Assembly: GCA_965199845.1 (NCBI GenBank)
Contig: CBDATZ010000017.1
Location: 104,848-168,847 of the forward strand
DNA length: 64,000 nt
From: Ilyomonas sp965199845
GTDB lineage: Bacteria; Bacteroidota; Bacteroidia; Chitinophagales; Chitinophagaceae
Reading direction: 5' to 3'
Of this stretch, positions 52,214 to 63,484 are shown one piece after another. The number at the start of each line of letters is the position of its first letter. Position 1 is the first letter of the stretch. The notes under the pieces were generated by a model. That model had not been told where the DNA came from, did no database searches, and worked only from the letters and a program-made list of their open reading frames with translations. The translations under genes and the position numbers were made by a program.

Positions 52214-54586
52214 TTATAAAAGCGCAATATCAAGCACTTGCTGCATGGTTTTTACATAATGAAAATTGACGCCTTTGATAAACTCACTATCAATTTCATT
52301 CACATCTTTTTCATTCAGGTAGCACATGATGATATCCCTGATACCGGCGCGTTTTGCAGCTAATACTTTTTCTTTAATACCACCAACCGGAAGCACTTGT
52401 CCGCGCAACGTAATTTCGCCGGTCATAGCTAAATACGATTTTATTTTTTTGCCGGTAAAAGCAGACGCTAACGAAGTAAGCATGGTAATACCTGCGCTGG
52501 GACCATCTTTTGGAGTGGCACCTTCCGGTATATGAATGTGGATGTTTTTCTTACTAAACATCTCTGTATCAACGTTCAGTTTTTTTGCATTTGCCTGCAG
52601 ATAACTGTAAGCCGTAGTTGCACTTTCCTTCATTACATTACCCAAGTTGCCGGTCAGTTTTAATTCGCCTTTGCCTTCGCTCAATGCCGTTTCAATAAAG
52701 AGAATATCACCACCCACATACGTCCACGCAAGACCAACCGCAACACCTGGCATATTGGCTGTTTTATAAATTTCGTTGCTGTAACGTTGCGTACCCAAAA
52801 TATCTTCTATATCCTGTAAGGTTAACGGCGATTTTACTTTGCCCGAAACTGCAAAATCTTTTGCCTGGTTACGCATCACTTTAGCCAGTTGCCTGTCAAG
52901 TTCGCGTACACCACTTTCGCGTGTATAACTCTCAATAATTTTTTCCAATACTTTATCACCAATCCGAAGATTTACATCTTTCAATCCGTGCGCTTCTTTC
53001 TCTTTTGGAACGAGATGACGGCGGGCAATTTCTACTTTTTCTTCAATCGCATAACCACCGAGATTGATGATCTCCAAACGATCCCGCAATGCCGGCTGAA
53101 TGTTTTGAATATCATTCGCTGTCGCAATAAATAAAACCTTGCTTAAATCGTATTCAAGCTCGAGATAATTATCGTAAAACGTATTGTTTTGTTCGGGATC
53201 AAGAACTTCTAATAAGGCCGAAGACGGATCGCCACGAAAATCATTTCCAATCTTATCAATTTCATCTAAAATCATTACCGGGTTTGATGATTTCACTTTG
53301 CGTAAATTTTGCAAAATACGTCCCGGCATGGCGCCGATATAGGTTTTACGATGCCCGCGAATCTCGCTTTCATCATGCAAACCGCCCAAACTCAAACGAA
53401 CATATTTTCTTCCCAATGCGTGGGCAATACTTTTTCCCAAAGATGTTTTTCCAATGCCCGGCGGACCAACAAAACAAAGAATCGGACTTTTAAAATCGCC
53501 TTTCAGTTTTAATACAGCAAGATATTCCAGTATGCGTTCTTTGATTTTTTTCATACCATAATGGTCGTTATCCAAAACTTCCTTGGCGCGTGCTAAATCA
53601 TAATTATCATACGTATAATCTTCCCAGGGCAAATCAAGCAATAAGTCTAAATGATTGTAAACAATTGAATAATCCGGCGTGCTGGGATGCATGCGTTCCA
53701 GCTTGGCAACATTTGTTTTGAAAGCTTGTTTGGCAGCATCCGGCCACTTTTTGGTTTCAGCTTTCTTCTTCATTTCGGCAACTTCGCGGTCGTTGCTTTC
53801 TCCGCCCAATTCTTCCTTAATACTTTTTATTTGCTGTTGCAAAAAGTATTCGCGCTGCTGCTTATCAATTTCGGTGCGCGTTTTTGTGGTTACCTTATTT
53901 TTTAATTCGGCAAATTGAAGTTCATTCTGTAACAATTCAACTAAAGATTCTGCCTGTTTTTTGACATCCATTATCTCGAGCAGACGCTGCTTTTCCTGCA
54001 AATCGCTGTTGAGATTGCTGCTTACAAAATTGATAAGAAAAGAAGCGTTTTCTATATTGCGGAGAATGATAGAAGCTTCGGCGGGCATATTTGGCGACAA
54101 CTGGATAATTTGCGTAGCCAGATCTTTAATGGTGCTGATATACGCTTCAAAATCTTTCTCGTCCGGTATCTCGCTTTCCTGCAGCAAATTGATTTTAGCT
54201 TTGAAATAGGGATCTTCTTCAACAATGCTAATCAATTCAAATCTTCTTTTTCCCTGTATGATAACGGTTGTGCCGCCATCCGGCATTTTAATGAGTTTTA
54301 CAATCTTGGCTACAATACCAATTTTGGCTAAATCATCAAATTGCGGGTCTTCTACATTGGCATCTTTTTGCGCCAGCACACCAACTAATTTGTCGGCTTT
54401 ATAAGCATCTTGTACAGCTTTAATACTTTTGTCTCTGCCAACGGTAATCGGCAATACAACACCAGGAAACAAAACCGTATTACGAAGCGGAAGCAGAGGA
54501 AGCAGATCGGGAATAACTAAATCTTTATCCTGTTCCAGGTCATTTTCGTTAATAGGAATGATAGGGAAGAAATTCGGCATCTTCAT
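52214..54586 (-). CDS. lon: ATP-dependent protease Lon
   Basis: A 790-residue Lon starting at ATG 54586; the ATG at 54607 would add seven residues. Order: N-terminal substrate-binding LAN domain (ending ~residue 240), AAA+ domain with Walker A CFVGPPGIGKTSLGKSI and Walker B NPVMILDEIDKIG, then the protease domain with the Ser-Lys dyad (TPKDGPSAGITM near residue 690 and VGGIKEKVLAAKRAGI). It degrades misfolded and regulatory proteins in the cytoplasm. Length and motifs are canonical and complete. Confidence 0.97.
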   Translation of the reverse strand: MKMPNFFPIIPINENDLEQDKDLVIPDLLPLLPLRNTVLFPGVVLPITVGRDKSIKAVQDAYKADKLVGVLAQKDANVEDPQFDDLAKIGIVAKIVKLIKMPDGGTTVIIQGKRRFELISIVEEDPYFKAKINLLQESEIPDEKDFEAYISTIKDLATQIIQLSPNMPAEASIILRNIENASFLINFVSSNLNSDLQEKQRLLEIMDVKKQAESLVELLQNELQFAELKNKVTTKTRTEIDKQQREYFLQQQIKSIKEELGGESNDREVAEMKKKAETKKWPDAAKQAFKTNVAKLERMHPSTPDYSIVYNHLDLLLDLPWEDYTYDNYDLARAKEVLDNDHYGMKKIKERILEYLAVLKLKGDFKSPILCFVGPPGIGKTSLGKSIAHALGRKYVRLSLGGLHDESEIRGHRKTYIGAMPGRILQNLRKVKSSNPVMILDEIDKIGNDFRGDPSSALLEVLDPEQNNTFYDNYLELEYDLSKVLFIATANDIQNIQPALRDRLEIINLGGYAIEEKVEIARRHLVPKEKEAHGLKDVNLRIGDKVLEKIIESYTRESGVRELDRQLAKVMRNQAKDFAVSGKVKSPLTLQDIEDILGTQRYSNEIYKTANMPGVAVGLAWTYVGGDILFIETALSEGKGELKLTGNLGNVMKESATTAYSYLQANAKKLNVDTEMFSKKNIHIHIPEGATPKDGPSAGITMLTSLASAFTGKKIKSYLAMTGEITLRGQVLPVGGIKEKVLAAKRAGIRDIIMCYLNEKDVNEIDSEFIKGVNFHYVKTMQQVLDIALL

Positions 54587-54607
54587 CGTTGCCGAAGTGT
54601 AAAACAT

Positions 54608-54998
54608 TATTGTTCATAATTATAATAGCGTGTATTGATACGGTCAAACTGTCACCGGTGCCTTATACAATACAATAGGGAAGCGACTTAGAAACCTCTA
54701 TCGGGCAATACAAATGCCAAAGGGCGGCAAGATAGATGAAATGTACAAAATGTCGTTTTGGTTTTGGTTGTAAACACAAGATGTCTTGTGTGCTGGCATT
54801 ATATGCATTTTTACCGGCCGCTGGCAATGTGGTTTAAAACAAACGGCACAACAGAAAGACTCTTTTTGAGGATGGATGTACTATTACGGAAAGCAAAATA
54901 TTTTACCCGGTTCTCATTCTCGGTCTTTATTTTAACAACAGATACAAAAAGGGAACAATGCTTGTATCGTATCTTTATATTCTATTCAATACAATATT
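54608..54998. other. intergenic region between lon and TetR gene
   Basis: 391 bases separate divergent lon and tetR. Several frames are open here but have no convincing codon pattern or start; no RNA or strong hairpin was found. The promoters of both genes should lie here. Confidence 0.4.
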
Positions 54999-55755
54999 AT
55001 GGCAACAGCGCAAGAGATTCAGGATGGTTATATTGATTACGTATTAACCAATAACGAGCCGCCAAAATCAGTTTACATTTTTGCAAAAAACTTAGGCATT
55101 ACCGAGCCCGAATTTTATGCCTTTTATTCATCTTTTATCGGGGTTGAAAAAGCCGTTTGGGCTGATTTAACAACAAAGACAATTGCCGAAATAGAACAGC
55201 AGGAAATATGGCCAACCTATTCTGGCACGCGAAAAAGTGCTGGCTTTCTTTTATGCATATATCGAACTGCTGAAAAGCAAACGCAGCTTTGTGGTTTATA
55301 GTTTACATAAACACAAAACAAAAATGCAAACGCCAGAAGTGCTTTCAGATACAAAAAAAATCTTCGAAAACTTTGCTGATACAACCATTCGCGAAGGATT
55401 AGATAAAGGCGAACTGGCAGACCGGAAATTCTTTACAAAACGATATAAAGATGCACTTTGGGTTCAGTTTGGTGTAATACTGAACTTTTGGGTAAACGAC
55501 AACAGCACCGGTTTTGAAAAAACGGATGAAGCTATTGAAAGAGGCATTAACCTGACTTTCGATTTGTTTGAACGCTCAACCTTAGATAACCTGATTGATT
55601 ACGGAAAATTCTTTGCCCGCAGCAGCCGGTTTAAAAGAAAAATGCGGATTTTAAAAGGATTGATTTTACAAATAATATCTCCCGCAGATGGCGCAGATAC
55701 AAGCAGAATCTCTGCGAAAATTTGCACTGACTGCGGGATTTGTTTTAGACTATAA
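54999..55755 (+). pseudogene. TetR/AcrR-family regulator, frameshifted in this sequence
   Basis: Residues from 54999 (MATAQEIQDGYIDYVLTNNE and ITEPEFYAFYSSF) form the N-terminal HTH region of a TetR-type regulator; the C-terminal ligand-binding part (LAFFYAYIELLKSKRSFVVYSL onward, FFTKRYKDALWVQFGVILNFW) is in the next frame. The join lies near 55225-55240: removing one base gives AREKVLAFFYAY. The last ~25 residues overlap a hairpin-like CCGCAGATGGCGCAGAT repeat, so the true C-terminus is uncertain. It is followed 3 bases later by an ABC1-family kinase gene, so they may be co-regulated. Sequence error is the likelier cause of the break. Confidence 0.75.
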
Positions 55756-55758
55756 TTT

Positions 55759-57063
55759 ATGAAAGAACAGGAAAGTATTCCCACCAGTAAAGTGGCACGC
55801 TCGGCTAAGTTTGTAAAAACCGGAATGCAGATTGGCGGCAATTATATCAAACATTATTCTAAAAAACTTTTCAATCCCAATTTGAACCGGGACGAATTGA
55901 ATGAAGATAACGCAGAAGACATTTATAATTCGTTAAGTGAACTGAAGGGCAGCGCTTTGAAAATAGCGCAGATGTTAAGCATGGATAAAAATGTATTGCC
56001 GCGCGCTTACATAGACAAATTCTCACTTTCTCAATACAATGCGCCGCCACTATCAGGTCCATTGATTGTGCGCACATTTACCCGGAACTTTGGTAAAACA
56101 CCAGACCAGATTTTTGATAAATTCAATCCCAAAGCTTCTCACGCGGCTTCTATCGGGCAGGTTCACCAGGCAGAATTAGATGGAAAAAAGTTAGCCGTCA
56201 AAATCCAGTTTCCTGGTGTTGGCGATAGCATTTCGTCCGACATTAAAATGGTAAAGCCAATTGCTTTTCGGTTATTGGGCATGAGCGAAAGAGAGTTTAC
56301 GGTATATGTGAAAGAAGTAGAAGAAGACTTTGTTAGAAGAAACCGATTATGAACTGGAAGTACGGCAATCTATCGAAATATCAAAGGCTTGTAAAGAACT
56401 TCAGAATATCGTGTTTCCAAATTATTATCCGGAACTATCGGGACATCGCATGATTACAATGGATTGGATTGATGGTTTGCATTTAAAAGAATTTTTAGCC
56501 ACAAATCCATCGCAGGAACTGCGCAATAAAATTGGTCAGGCGTTGTGGGATTTTTATAATTTTCAGCAACATACATTACGTAAAGTTCATGCAGATCCGC
56601 ATCCGGGAAACTTCTTAATTACACCGGACGAAAAGCTGGGTGTGATTGACTTTGGCTGTATTAAAACCTTGCCGGACGATTTTTATTACCCGTTCTTTTC
56701 ACTTATATCTGCGAACGTATTGGCCGATAAAGAAAAAACTATCGAAGCGTTTCGCAAATTAGAAATGATATTGCCTTCGGATACACCGGCGCAGGTTGCA
56801 TTTTACTACAAATGGTACAAGGAAATGATTGAATCTTGTTTGCGAAGCCTTATGCCAGCGAAAACTTCGATTTTAGCCGTGATGAATTCTTTGATGGTTT
56901 GTACGAATATGGCGATAAGATTGCCAAGATGCCGGAGTTTAAACAGGCGCGTGGTGTAAAGCATTTTATTTATGTAAATCGAACCAATTTTGGGTTGTAT
57001 AATATTCTTCACGAATTGAGAGCCATTGTGCAAACCGAGAGATATAAACCGGATTTGTATTAG
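55759..57063 (+). pseudogene. ABC1/AarF/UbiB-family kinase-like protein, two apparent frameshifts
   Basis: Three in-register pieces make one ABC1 (AarF/UbiB) protein of about 433 residues. Piece 1 (55759-56352) has the KxGQ-type segment LKGSALKIAQMLSMDKNVLP and ASHAASIGQVHQAELDGKKLAVKIQFPG (the Ala-rich ATP site and Lys). Piece 2 (56330-56959) has HADPHPGNFLI and GVIDFGC. Piece 3 (ending 57063) restores LFAKPYASENFDFSRDEFF. Shifts near 56335 and 56840 are single-base. The family acts in ubiquinone-type lipid metabolism or stress. Paired with the TetR gene upstream. Confidence 0.78.
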
Positions 57064-57161
57064 TGGTTTTTTGAAATGCAAAATAAAAAAGGAAAGCAGT
57101 TTAATTGATAATAAGGTGCGTACAAAAGTATTTCGGTAATACTGATTTTAAATGATTTTTC

Positions 57162-57192
57162 ATTGCGCCGCAACGTTCCGTTGCGGCGCAAT
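57162..57192. repeat. perfect hairpin ATTGCGCCGCAAC / GTTGCGGCGCAAT
   Basis: A perfect 13-bp stem around a GTTCC loop lies between convergent genes. No T run on either strand, so a REP-like role or a Rho-dependent stop is more likely than an intrinsic terminator. Confidence 0.65.
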
Positions 57193-57243
57193 ATCTTGTA
57201 ACCGTTATATAAAAATTGATTTGCAACATCAGCGTGTGATGTA

Positions 57244-59355
57244 TTATGAATAAGCTTTTTGTAAATCGGGAACAAGTTGCGGAGCATCTTCTTCATTTGG
57301 CAATTTTATATAGAAAGAAGTGCCTTTATTTTCTGTGCTGTTAAACCAGATTTTACCGCCATGCGCTTCTACAAATTGTTTACATATAGAAAGACCCAAG
57401 CCAAATGTTTTTTCATTATTGGTGCCCGGTCTTTTGGCTTCGGTAAACATGTCGAAAATTTTAGGTTGTAAATGAAAAGGAATACCGATGCCCTGGTCTG
57501 TAACTTTAATAAGAATGTCCTTTTCTTTTTGCGCCAGGCTTACCTGGATAATGCCGCCCGGCGAGCTGAATTTAATGGCGTTCGTAAGTAAATTCTTGAT
57601 AACGCGTTGTATTTTATCTGTATCAATAAAAGCAAATTGCGGATCATCGGGCAGATGGGTTATTACCTTTTGATTTTTTTTGCGAGGCCGGCGCTTTTAA
57701 TTGATTTACACAATTCTGAATTACGTTGCTGATGTTATGCCAGTGTTTATCTATCACCTGGGGATTATGATCGTCTTTTATCTGGAGAATGGTATCAATC
57801 ATTTCCAGACTTTCCGAACTGGCACCGGCAATCAGGTCTAAACATTCGGTTTGTTCTCCGTCAAGTGTAGGATCATTTTTCATCAGCCAGGTAAGTGCCT
57901 GAATGGCGGAAATCGGGTTGCGCAAATCGTGTGCAATCACTTTTAAAATATGGTCTTTTTTGAGATTGCGTTTGTTAAGTATTTCGAGCGTACGCTCTAA
58001 CTCTGTTGTTTGATTTTTGATTTTTTTGTTTAGATGTGTAAGTGCTGAAACGTTCTTTTTAGAAGCTTGCCAGTTACGCCAGATGAGCAACAGAATGGTG
58101 GCGCAGAAAAAGAAAAGAATACCGGCAATAAAAAGATATGTTTTTTCCAGGTCGCTGTTTTTTTTTAAGCAACTGCATTTCGTATTGATTTTGCATTGCC
58201 TGGAAATAGCCGCTGATATTTGTTTCACTGAGTTCTTTGTTTTCGGCACTTGTTTTTTTGTTATAATCAACAAGCGCGTTCAAATAAGAAAGCGCCAGAT
58301 TTTTATTGCCTGTCATATCATAATAACGGCTCAGCAGGTAGCTTCGCCTCGCTGCATATTCTTCGTTGTGAACGCTGTCTAAACCTTTACCTATTGCCTG
58401 CAGAAATAGTTTTGCTTTTTCGAGGTTCAGGTTTCCTTTAGCAGTTGTATCTAAATAATAATTTGCCAAGCTTAGTTGTTTTTGTATGGCGCTGCCGTGG
58501 TCGTAAGCGGGCTGACTATTTATCGCTATACTTTTTTGTAACAGCTTTTCACCTTCTGCATTATGTTTCAAAAGGTAGGCTTCACCGGCGGTGCCGTTCA
58601 TCACAGCTTCAGCAACTTCTATAAGTATCTTCTTATCAGGATAGCTTTTTTTATTCTTGTTGATGAATGCGTTCAAAACAGGATAATACAGCAAAGCACT
58701 GTCGGGTTCATTTGCCATTACATAGCTGTAAGCTGTATTGTTCAATACTTCCTGCATCCTGTAAAACTTGCTGAAAGTGAATTGTTGCTGATTATCGCAT
58801 TGCTGAAAGGCAGTTATAAAATAATGAGCCGCCCTGTACATATTCTGCTTTTTTAAACATTACCATGCCTAAGAGATAATACAAATCACCTTTTGTATCG
58901 GCGCTTTTGCTTTTTTCGGCGGCTGTTTTAGCCTGGTATAAGTACGCAAGCGCATCGTTATATCTTTTAAGCGAAACCAGGCTTCCGCCCTTTGCTAAGT
59001 TTGCCAAAGTCTGCTTGGCAAAATCATTCCCCGGCGCGCCTTTTTCTGTATGTAATAAGTTTAATAAACTATCAGAATACATCAATGCTTTTACATCGTC
59101 GTGAATATTGGTGTGATAATAACCGCATTTGAAATCATAATAATTAAACTTGTCAGTAAAATTCAAGTTGGGATGGATATGATAAACCGAATCCAGGCTT
59201 TGATTAATGCTATTATAAAAATTAAAGTGGTCGAATTTTTTATATACCGAGTTGAATGCACGGGAAGCTGATGCATCTTTTTTCATCTGGCAGCTTTGTG
59301 CTGTCAGCAGCATTAAGAACAAAATATAAATATGAAGAATCGTCCATTGCTTCAT
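57244..59355 (-). pseudogene. TPR sensor histidine kinase, three homopolymer frameshifts
   Basis: Four frame pieces form a ~700-residue kinase. N-terminal lipoprotein-like signal (LMLLTAQSCQMKK); two TPR-rich pieces to ~58170; a transmembrane helix (TYLFIAGILFFFCATILLLIW); coiled coil; HisKA with HDLRNPISAIQALTWLM (phospho-His); and HATPase with LTNAIKFSSPGGI, FGLGLSICKQFVEAHGG. The three breaks sit at A/T runs (58845 region, 9-T run near 58157-58166, 8-T run near 57673), each repaired by removing one base. It should sense a periplasmic signal through the TPR region; no adjacent response regulator is visible. Confidence 0.78.
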
Positions 59356-59626
59356 GGAAATATCGAATAACGTTGCAATATAAAAGGAAAGAAAAAGCCA
59401 ATAATCGCCGCAAAAATCTTTTAAGCAGATATTAATTCGCTATAAATAAAAATTTAAGTTAGGAGAGTAAAAAATATACTCGCGCAGGAAGCTTTTGCAG
59501 GTAGTAAACCGTTACTTATGAAATGATATATTTGATATAGCAGCATGAGAAAAACTATACAATCGGATTATAAATTTCTTGTGTAACTCTGTAACTTTTA
59601 TTTCTGCATATTCAAAATAGAAAACA

Positions 59627-60651
59627 ATGAAACCGGTTTTTTGTTTCGGCGAATTATTGCTTCGCATGTCTCCGTTGCCAGCTTCAAAATGGATACATGA
59701 TGCTTGTATGCCGGTTTATATTGGCGGCTCAGAACTCAATGTGGCTGCGGCTTTGGCTGCCTGGCAAGTTCCGGTTCAATACAGTACAGCTTTGCCGAAA
59801 AATACATTGTCAGAAGATGTTTGTAATGTATTACTCGCAAAAGGTATTGATATTTCACCCATACAATTTTCCGGTAACCGCATTGGTATTTATTACTTAC
59901 ACACAAGGCACAGATGTAAAACATGCCGGTGTTATTTACGATCGTGCTTATTCATCGTTCAGCGAGCTGAAACCAGGTATGATTGATTGGGATATGTTAC
60001 TGGAAAATAGTGGCTGGTTTCATTTTAGTGCCATTAGCCCGGCGTTGAATGAAAATACAGCTTTGGTATGTAAAGAAGCTTTGATAGCCGCATCTAAAAA
60101 AAGAATGGTTATATCGGTTGATTTAAATCATCGCGCAAAACTCTGGCAATATGGAAAACAACCTGTTGACGTAATGCCCGAACTGGTTGCCTATTGCGAT
60201 GTGATTATGGGTAATATATGGAGTGCCAATGTCTTGTTAGGGATTCCTTTGGATGCCGATATTCACGCTAAAAAAAAGCAAAAGACGCTTACCTGCAACA
60301 GGCAGAAGAAACTTCTATATTGATAAAGAAACAATTTCCTGTATGCCAAACAGTAGCGCAAACATTTCGCTTCGATAAAGGATCGGGAATTCAGTATTAT
60401 GCCGCGTTAAATTATAACGACAAACTTTACTTTTCAAAAAGAATATAATATAGGTTTTATACAAGAATAAAGTAGGCAGTGGCGATTGTTTTATGGCGGG
60501 TTTAATTTATGGTTTATACAATCAACATCAGCCACATTACATTATTGATTTTGCTGCCGCAGCAGCCGTAGGTAAAATGGCTGAAACGGGTGATATTACA
60601 AAACAAACCATCACCGGTGTAAAACAAATAATGAACAGTCATGAGTTGTAA
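59627..60651 (+). pseudogene. PfkB-family sugar kinase (KdgK-like), frameshifted
   Basis: Pieces in three frames reconstruct a ~340-residue PfkB kinase. N-terminal KPVFCFGELLLRMSP and YIGGSELNVAAALAAW (GG substrate motif) are in frame to ~59890; the middle TDVKHAGVIYDRAYSSFSEL and MVISVDLNHRAKLW follow in the next frame; the end NKVGSGDCFMAGLIYGLY (catalytic Asp of the DTxGAGD-type motif) runs to TAA 60649-60651. Several single-base shifts separate them. Pattern fits 2-keto-3-deoxygluconate kinase, and the neighbour is a hexuronate-type transporter. Phosphorylates KDG to KDPG if so. Confidence 0.72.
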
Positions 60652-60900
60652 AGAAAGGTGCCTGCAATGGAACAAAAAAAGTTTTAAAATCTGATTCTGT
60701 CAAGATACAGGAAGTTTATATTAGTGCAGGATGGAAGCGCAATTTATATTTGATTGATATATAGCTGCCGGATTGTTATGATCATAATAATTTTTAATTG
60801 AATTGATTTAATGAATGCTTCTGAATTGTAGCGGATAAGTGTTGAAATAGATTCGGAATGATGACAGCCCAAAATCAAAAAAAATTATAACGATTGTATT

Positions 60901-62194
60901 ATGCAGAAAGAAGTCATTGGAAAATACAGGTGGACGATTGTAGTGCTACTATTTTTTGCCACATCAATCAACTACATAGACCGACAGGTAATTGGTTTGC
61001 TGAAACCTACGCTGGCACAGGATTTTGGCTGGACAGAGACCGATTATAGTCATATTGTAATGGCATTCCAGGCATCGTATGCAATCGGGCTTTTGATATT
61101 TGGAAGATTGATTGATAAACTGGGAACAAAATTAGGATATGCGGTTTCAATTATTATATGGAGCGTGGCGGCTATATTTCATGCAGCAGCAAAAAGTACG
61201 GGCTGGTTTTGTAGCTGCCAGAATTGGTTTGGGATTGGGTGAAGCCGGTAATTTTCCGGCGGGCTATGAAAACGGTAGTCCGAGTGGTTTCCTAAGCGGG
61301 AGCGGGCATTGGCTACGGGTATTTTTAATTCGGGTGCTAATATTGGTGCTGTTGCTGCGCCGATTATGGTACCCTGGATATTAAGCGCTTATGGCTGGCA
61401 GGAAGCGTTTATCATCACCGGCGCGTTAAGTCTTGTATGGCTTGTATTCTGGTTTATTTATTATGAAATTCCTGCGCGGCAAAAGCGATTAACAACGGCT
61501 GAATTTGATTATATTAATACTGATTTAGATGAGCGGGCTGAAAATGTAAATCAAGAACCTGTTGCTTATGCAAAACTGTTCAGGCTAAAACAAACCTGGG
61601 CATTTTTATTGGGTAAATTTTTAACCGACCCGGTCTGGTATTTTTTGCTTTTATGGCTGCCGGATTATTTTCATGGTGCGTTTAATTTAGATTTAAAAAA
61701 GCCGGGTTGGCCATTGGTTATTGTTTATACAGCTACAACAATCGGCAGCATTGGCGGCGGCTATCTTTCTTCTTATTTTATTAAACGGGGCTGGACTGTA
61801 AACAAAGCGAGAAAGACAACTATGTTGCTGATTGCGGTAATGGTTGTGCCGTGTTATTGCTACGCGGTATGCAAGTAGTATTTGGATGGTAGTCGCATTG
61901 ATTAGTCTAGCAGCCGCAGCGCATCAGGCATGGAGTGCAAATATTCTTACCTTGCCTACAGATATGTTTCCTAAAAGAGCCGTTAGTTCTGTTGTAGGTA
62001 TTGGCAGCATGGCAGGTTCAGTTGGCGGTATTTTGTTTCCTGTATTCATAGGTTATATATTAGATGCAGCTACGCAAAACGGTAACAAAACGGCAGGTTA
62101 CAATACCATCTTTATTATTTGTGGGTTTGCTTACTTAGTAGCCTGGGGAGTAATACAATTGTTGATACCAAAAATGGAAAAGGCTGATATATAA
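60901..62194 (+). pseudogene. MFS transporter, hexuronate (ExuT/ACS) type, frameshifted
   Basis: Four frame pieces form a ~430-residue 12-TM transporter. N-terminus TIVVLLFFATSINYIDRQVI and the signature FGRLIDKLGTKLGYAVSIIIW fit the anion:cation symporter family with ExuT. The region 61190-61310 needs at least three one-base corrections; with them it reads AGNFPAAMKTVAEWF and KRERALATGIF. A further shift near 61850 lies in the later helices. Ends IPKMEKADI. With the PfkB kinase upstream it fits uptake and use of hexuronates. The gene is probably intact in the organism. Confidence 0.72.
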
Positions 62195-62448
62195 AACCAG
62201 TAACATTTTCATCGGGATTCAATACGATTCTTGTATTCAATTCAGCCTTATGGTAGAATGATTAATAGCTTGTGTGTTTATAATTCGCTATAATAAAAAT
62301 GAACATCGGTTTCCAATTGCTTTGTTCCTCTATTTGTATTTTCAAAGAGTTTCTAAAAGATAATAATTGCAACTATATTTCAACAAACAATAAGTCGCAA
62401 GCGTGCAAGGAATTGAACACTACAATAATTTGCATTGATGAAGGCTTT

Positions 62449-63139
62449 CTAAGAATTTTGCTTGTCTATCAAAGGCAATAATTCCATGAGGTTATCTATG
62501 ATATAATCAGGATTGGCAGATTTCAATTGTTCATACGTATGAGCGCCCGAAGTAATGCCAATGTTTAATCCGCAACCCGCGTTTTTTCCTTCTTCAATAT
62601 CTATCATCGAATCGCCAACTTTAATAACGCCTGCTGATTGATCAATATTAAAATGTTTCATGGCAAATAAGATCATATCCGGGTTCGGTCTGTTCTTATC
62701 AACATCAGTTGCAGTTACTAAACTATCAAAATGAGTTCCTTCTTTCCATCCAAGTTTATCTACAATTGATTGCGCAGTTTCCCTGTTGTAACCGGTATTT
62801 AACACAACCAGAATGTTTCTTTCTTTTAATGCGGTAAATAATTCTTCTGCGTTAGGTTGTGGTGTAATATCCAATTTGTTTATATGCTTCTTTCAGCAAC
62901 ACAAGAAATTTATCGTGAATAACATTCGCCAGTTTATCATCATTCTTTTGCGCAAAGTGAGATAAAATACTTTTCACTGCCTGGAGCTTTTCTTTGCCCG
63001 CTCCCTGTTCCAGCACTTCATCGAGACTTACCGAAAAACCGGCATCTGTAATGGCTTTATGAAGTGTTTTATAAACCACATTATTTTCATTTACAGTAGT
63101 ACCGGCCATATCAAATACAACCATCTTAATTGCTTTCAT
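62449..63139 (-). pseudogene. phosphonatase-like HAD hydrolase, one frameshift
   Basis: About 230 residues in two frame pieces: 62852-63139 (VVFDMAGTTVNENNVVYKTL, HAD motif I with DMAGTT, then ALLKEAYKQ-type cap) and 62449-62874 (LNTGYNRETAQSIVDKLGW motif II, RPNPDMILFAM motif III Lys/Arg region, KVGDSMIDIEEGKNAG motif IV). The DMAGTT motif and cap are characteristic of PhnX-like/phosphonatase-like proteins (TIGR03351) rather than other HADs. Break near 62855-62880 is single-base. Substrate (phosphonoacetaldehyde or a sugar phosphate) undecided. Confidence 0.75.
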
Positions 63140-63484
63140 GTTTTGGTTTCTTTGTTATATAAATACAATCATTAATTGTTTTATGTCTGCTTTGTTTTAA
63201 TACCGATATGTACAAACTTTATTTCGCTGTCAAACCCGAAGATATTATCTGTTTTGGTAAATGAATGGTTTGTTTCAATCAGAGCTTTACAAAGATAACT
63301 TATTCACAGGAAGCATCGCAGGTAAACGGACGAATGAGCCATTCATTTCCAAACTTTAAAATGAGCCGGAAACGATATATTACGACTTAGAATTACTTCG
63401 TTAAAAGAGATTCGTGCTTTTGTTTTCAACCATTTATTTTATAACAATGGATGATTGTTAAACAAGTATAGAAAACTATTCATT
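63140..63484. other. intergenic region between HAD and DUF892 genes
   Basis: 345 bases between divergent genes; no coding frame, repeat or hairpin I can support. Confidence 0.4.

Noticed and set aside
54758..55036. Frame of 92 codons upstream of the TetR gene
   Set aside because: Its composition is Cys/Phe/Leu-rich and it overlaps the TetR start; no family pattern.
57162..57192. Intrinsic terminator at the perfect hairpin
   Set aside because: No T run on either strand after the stem.
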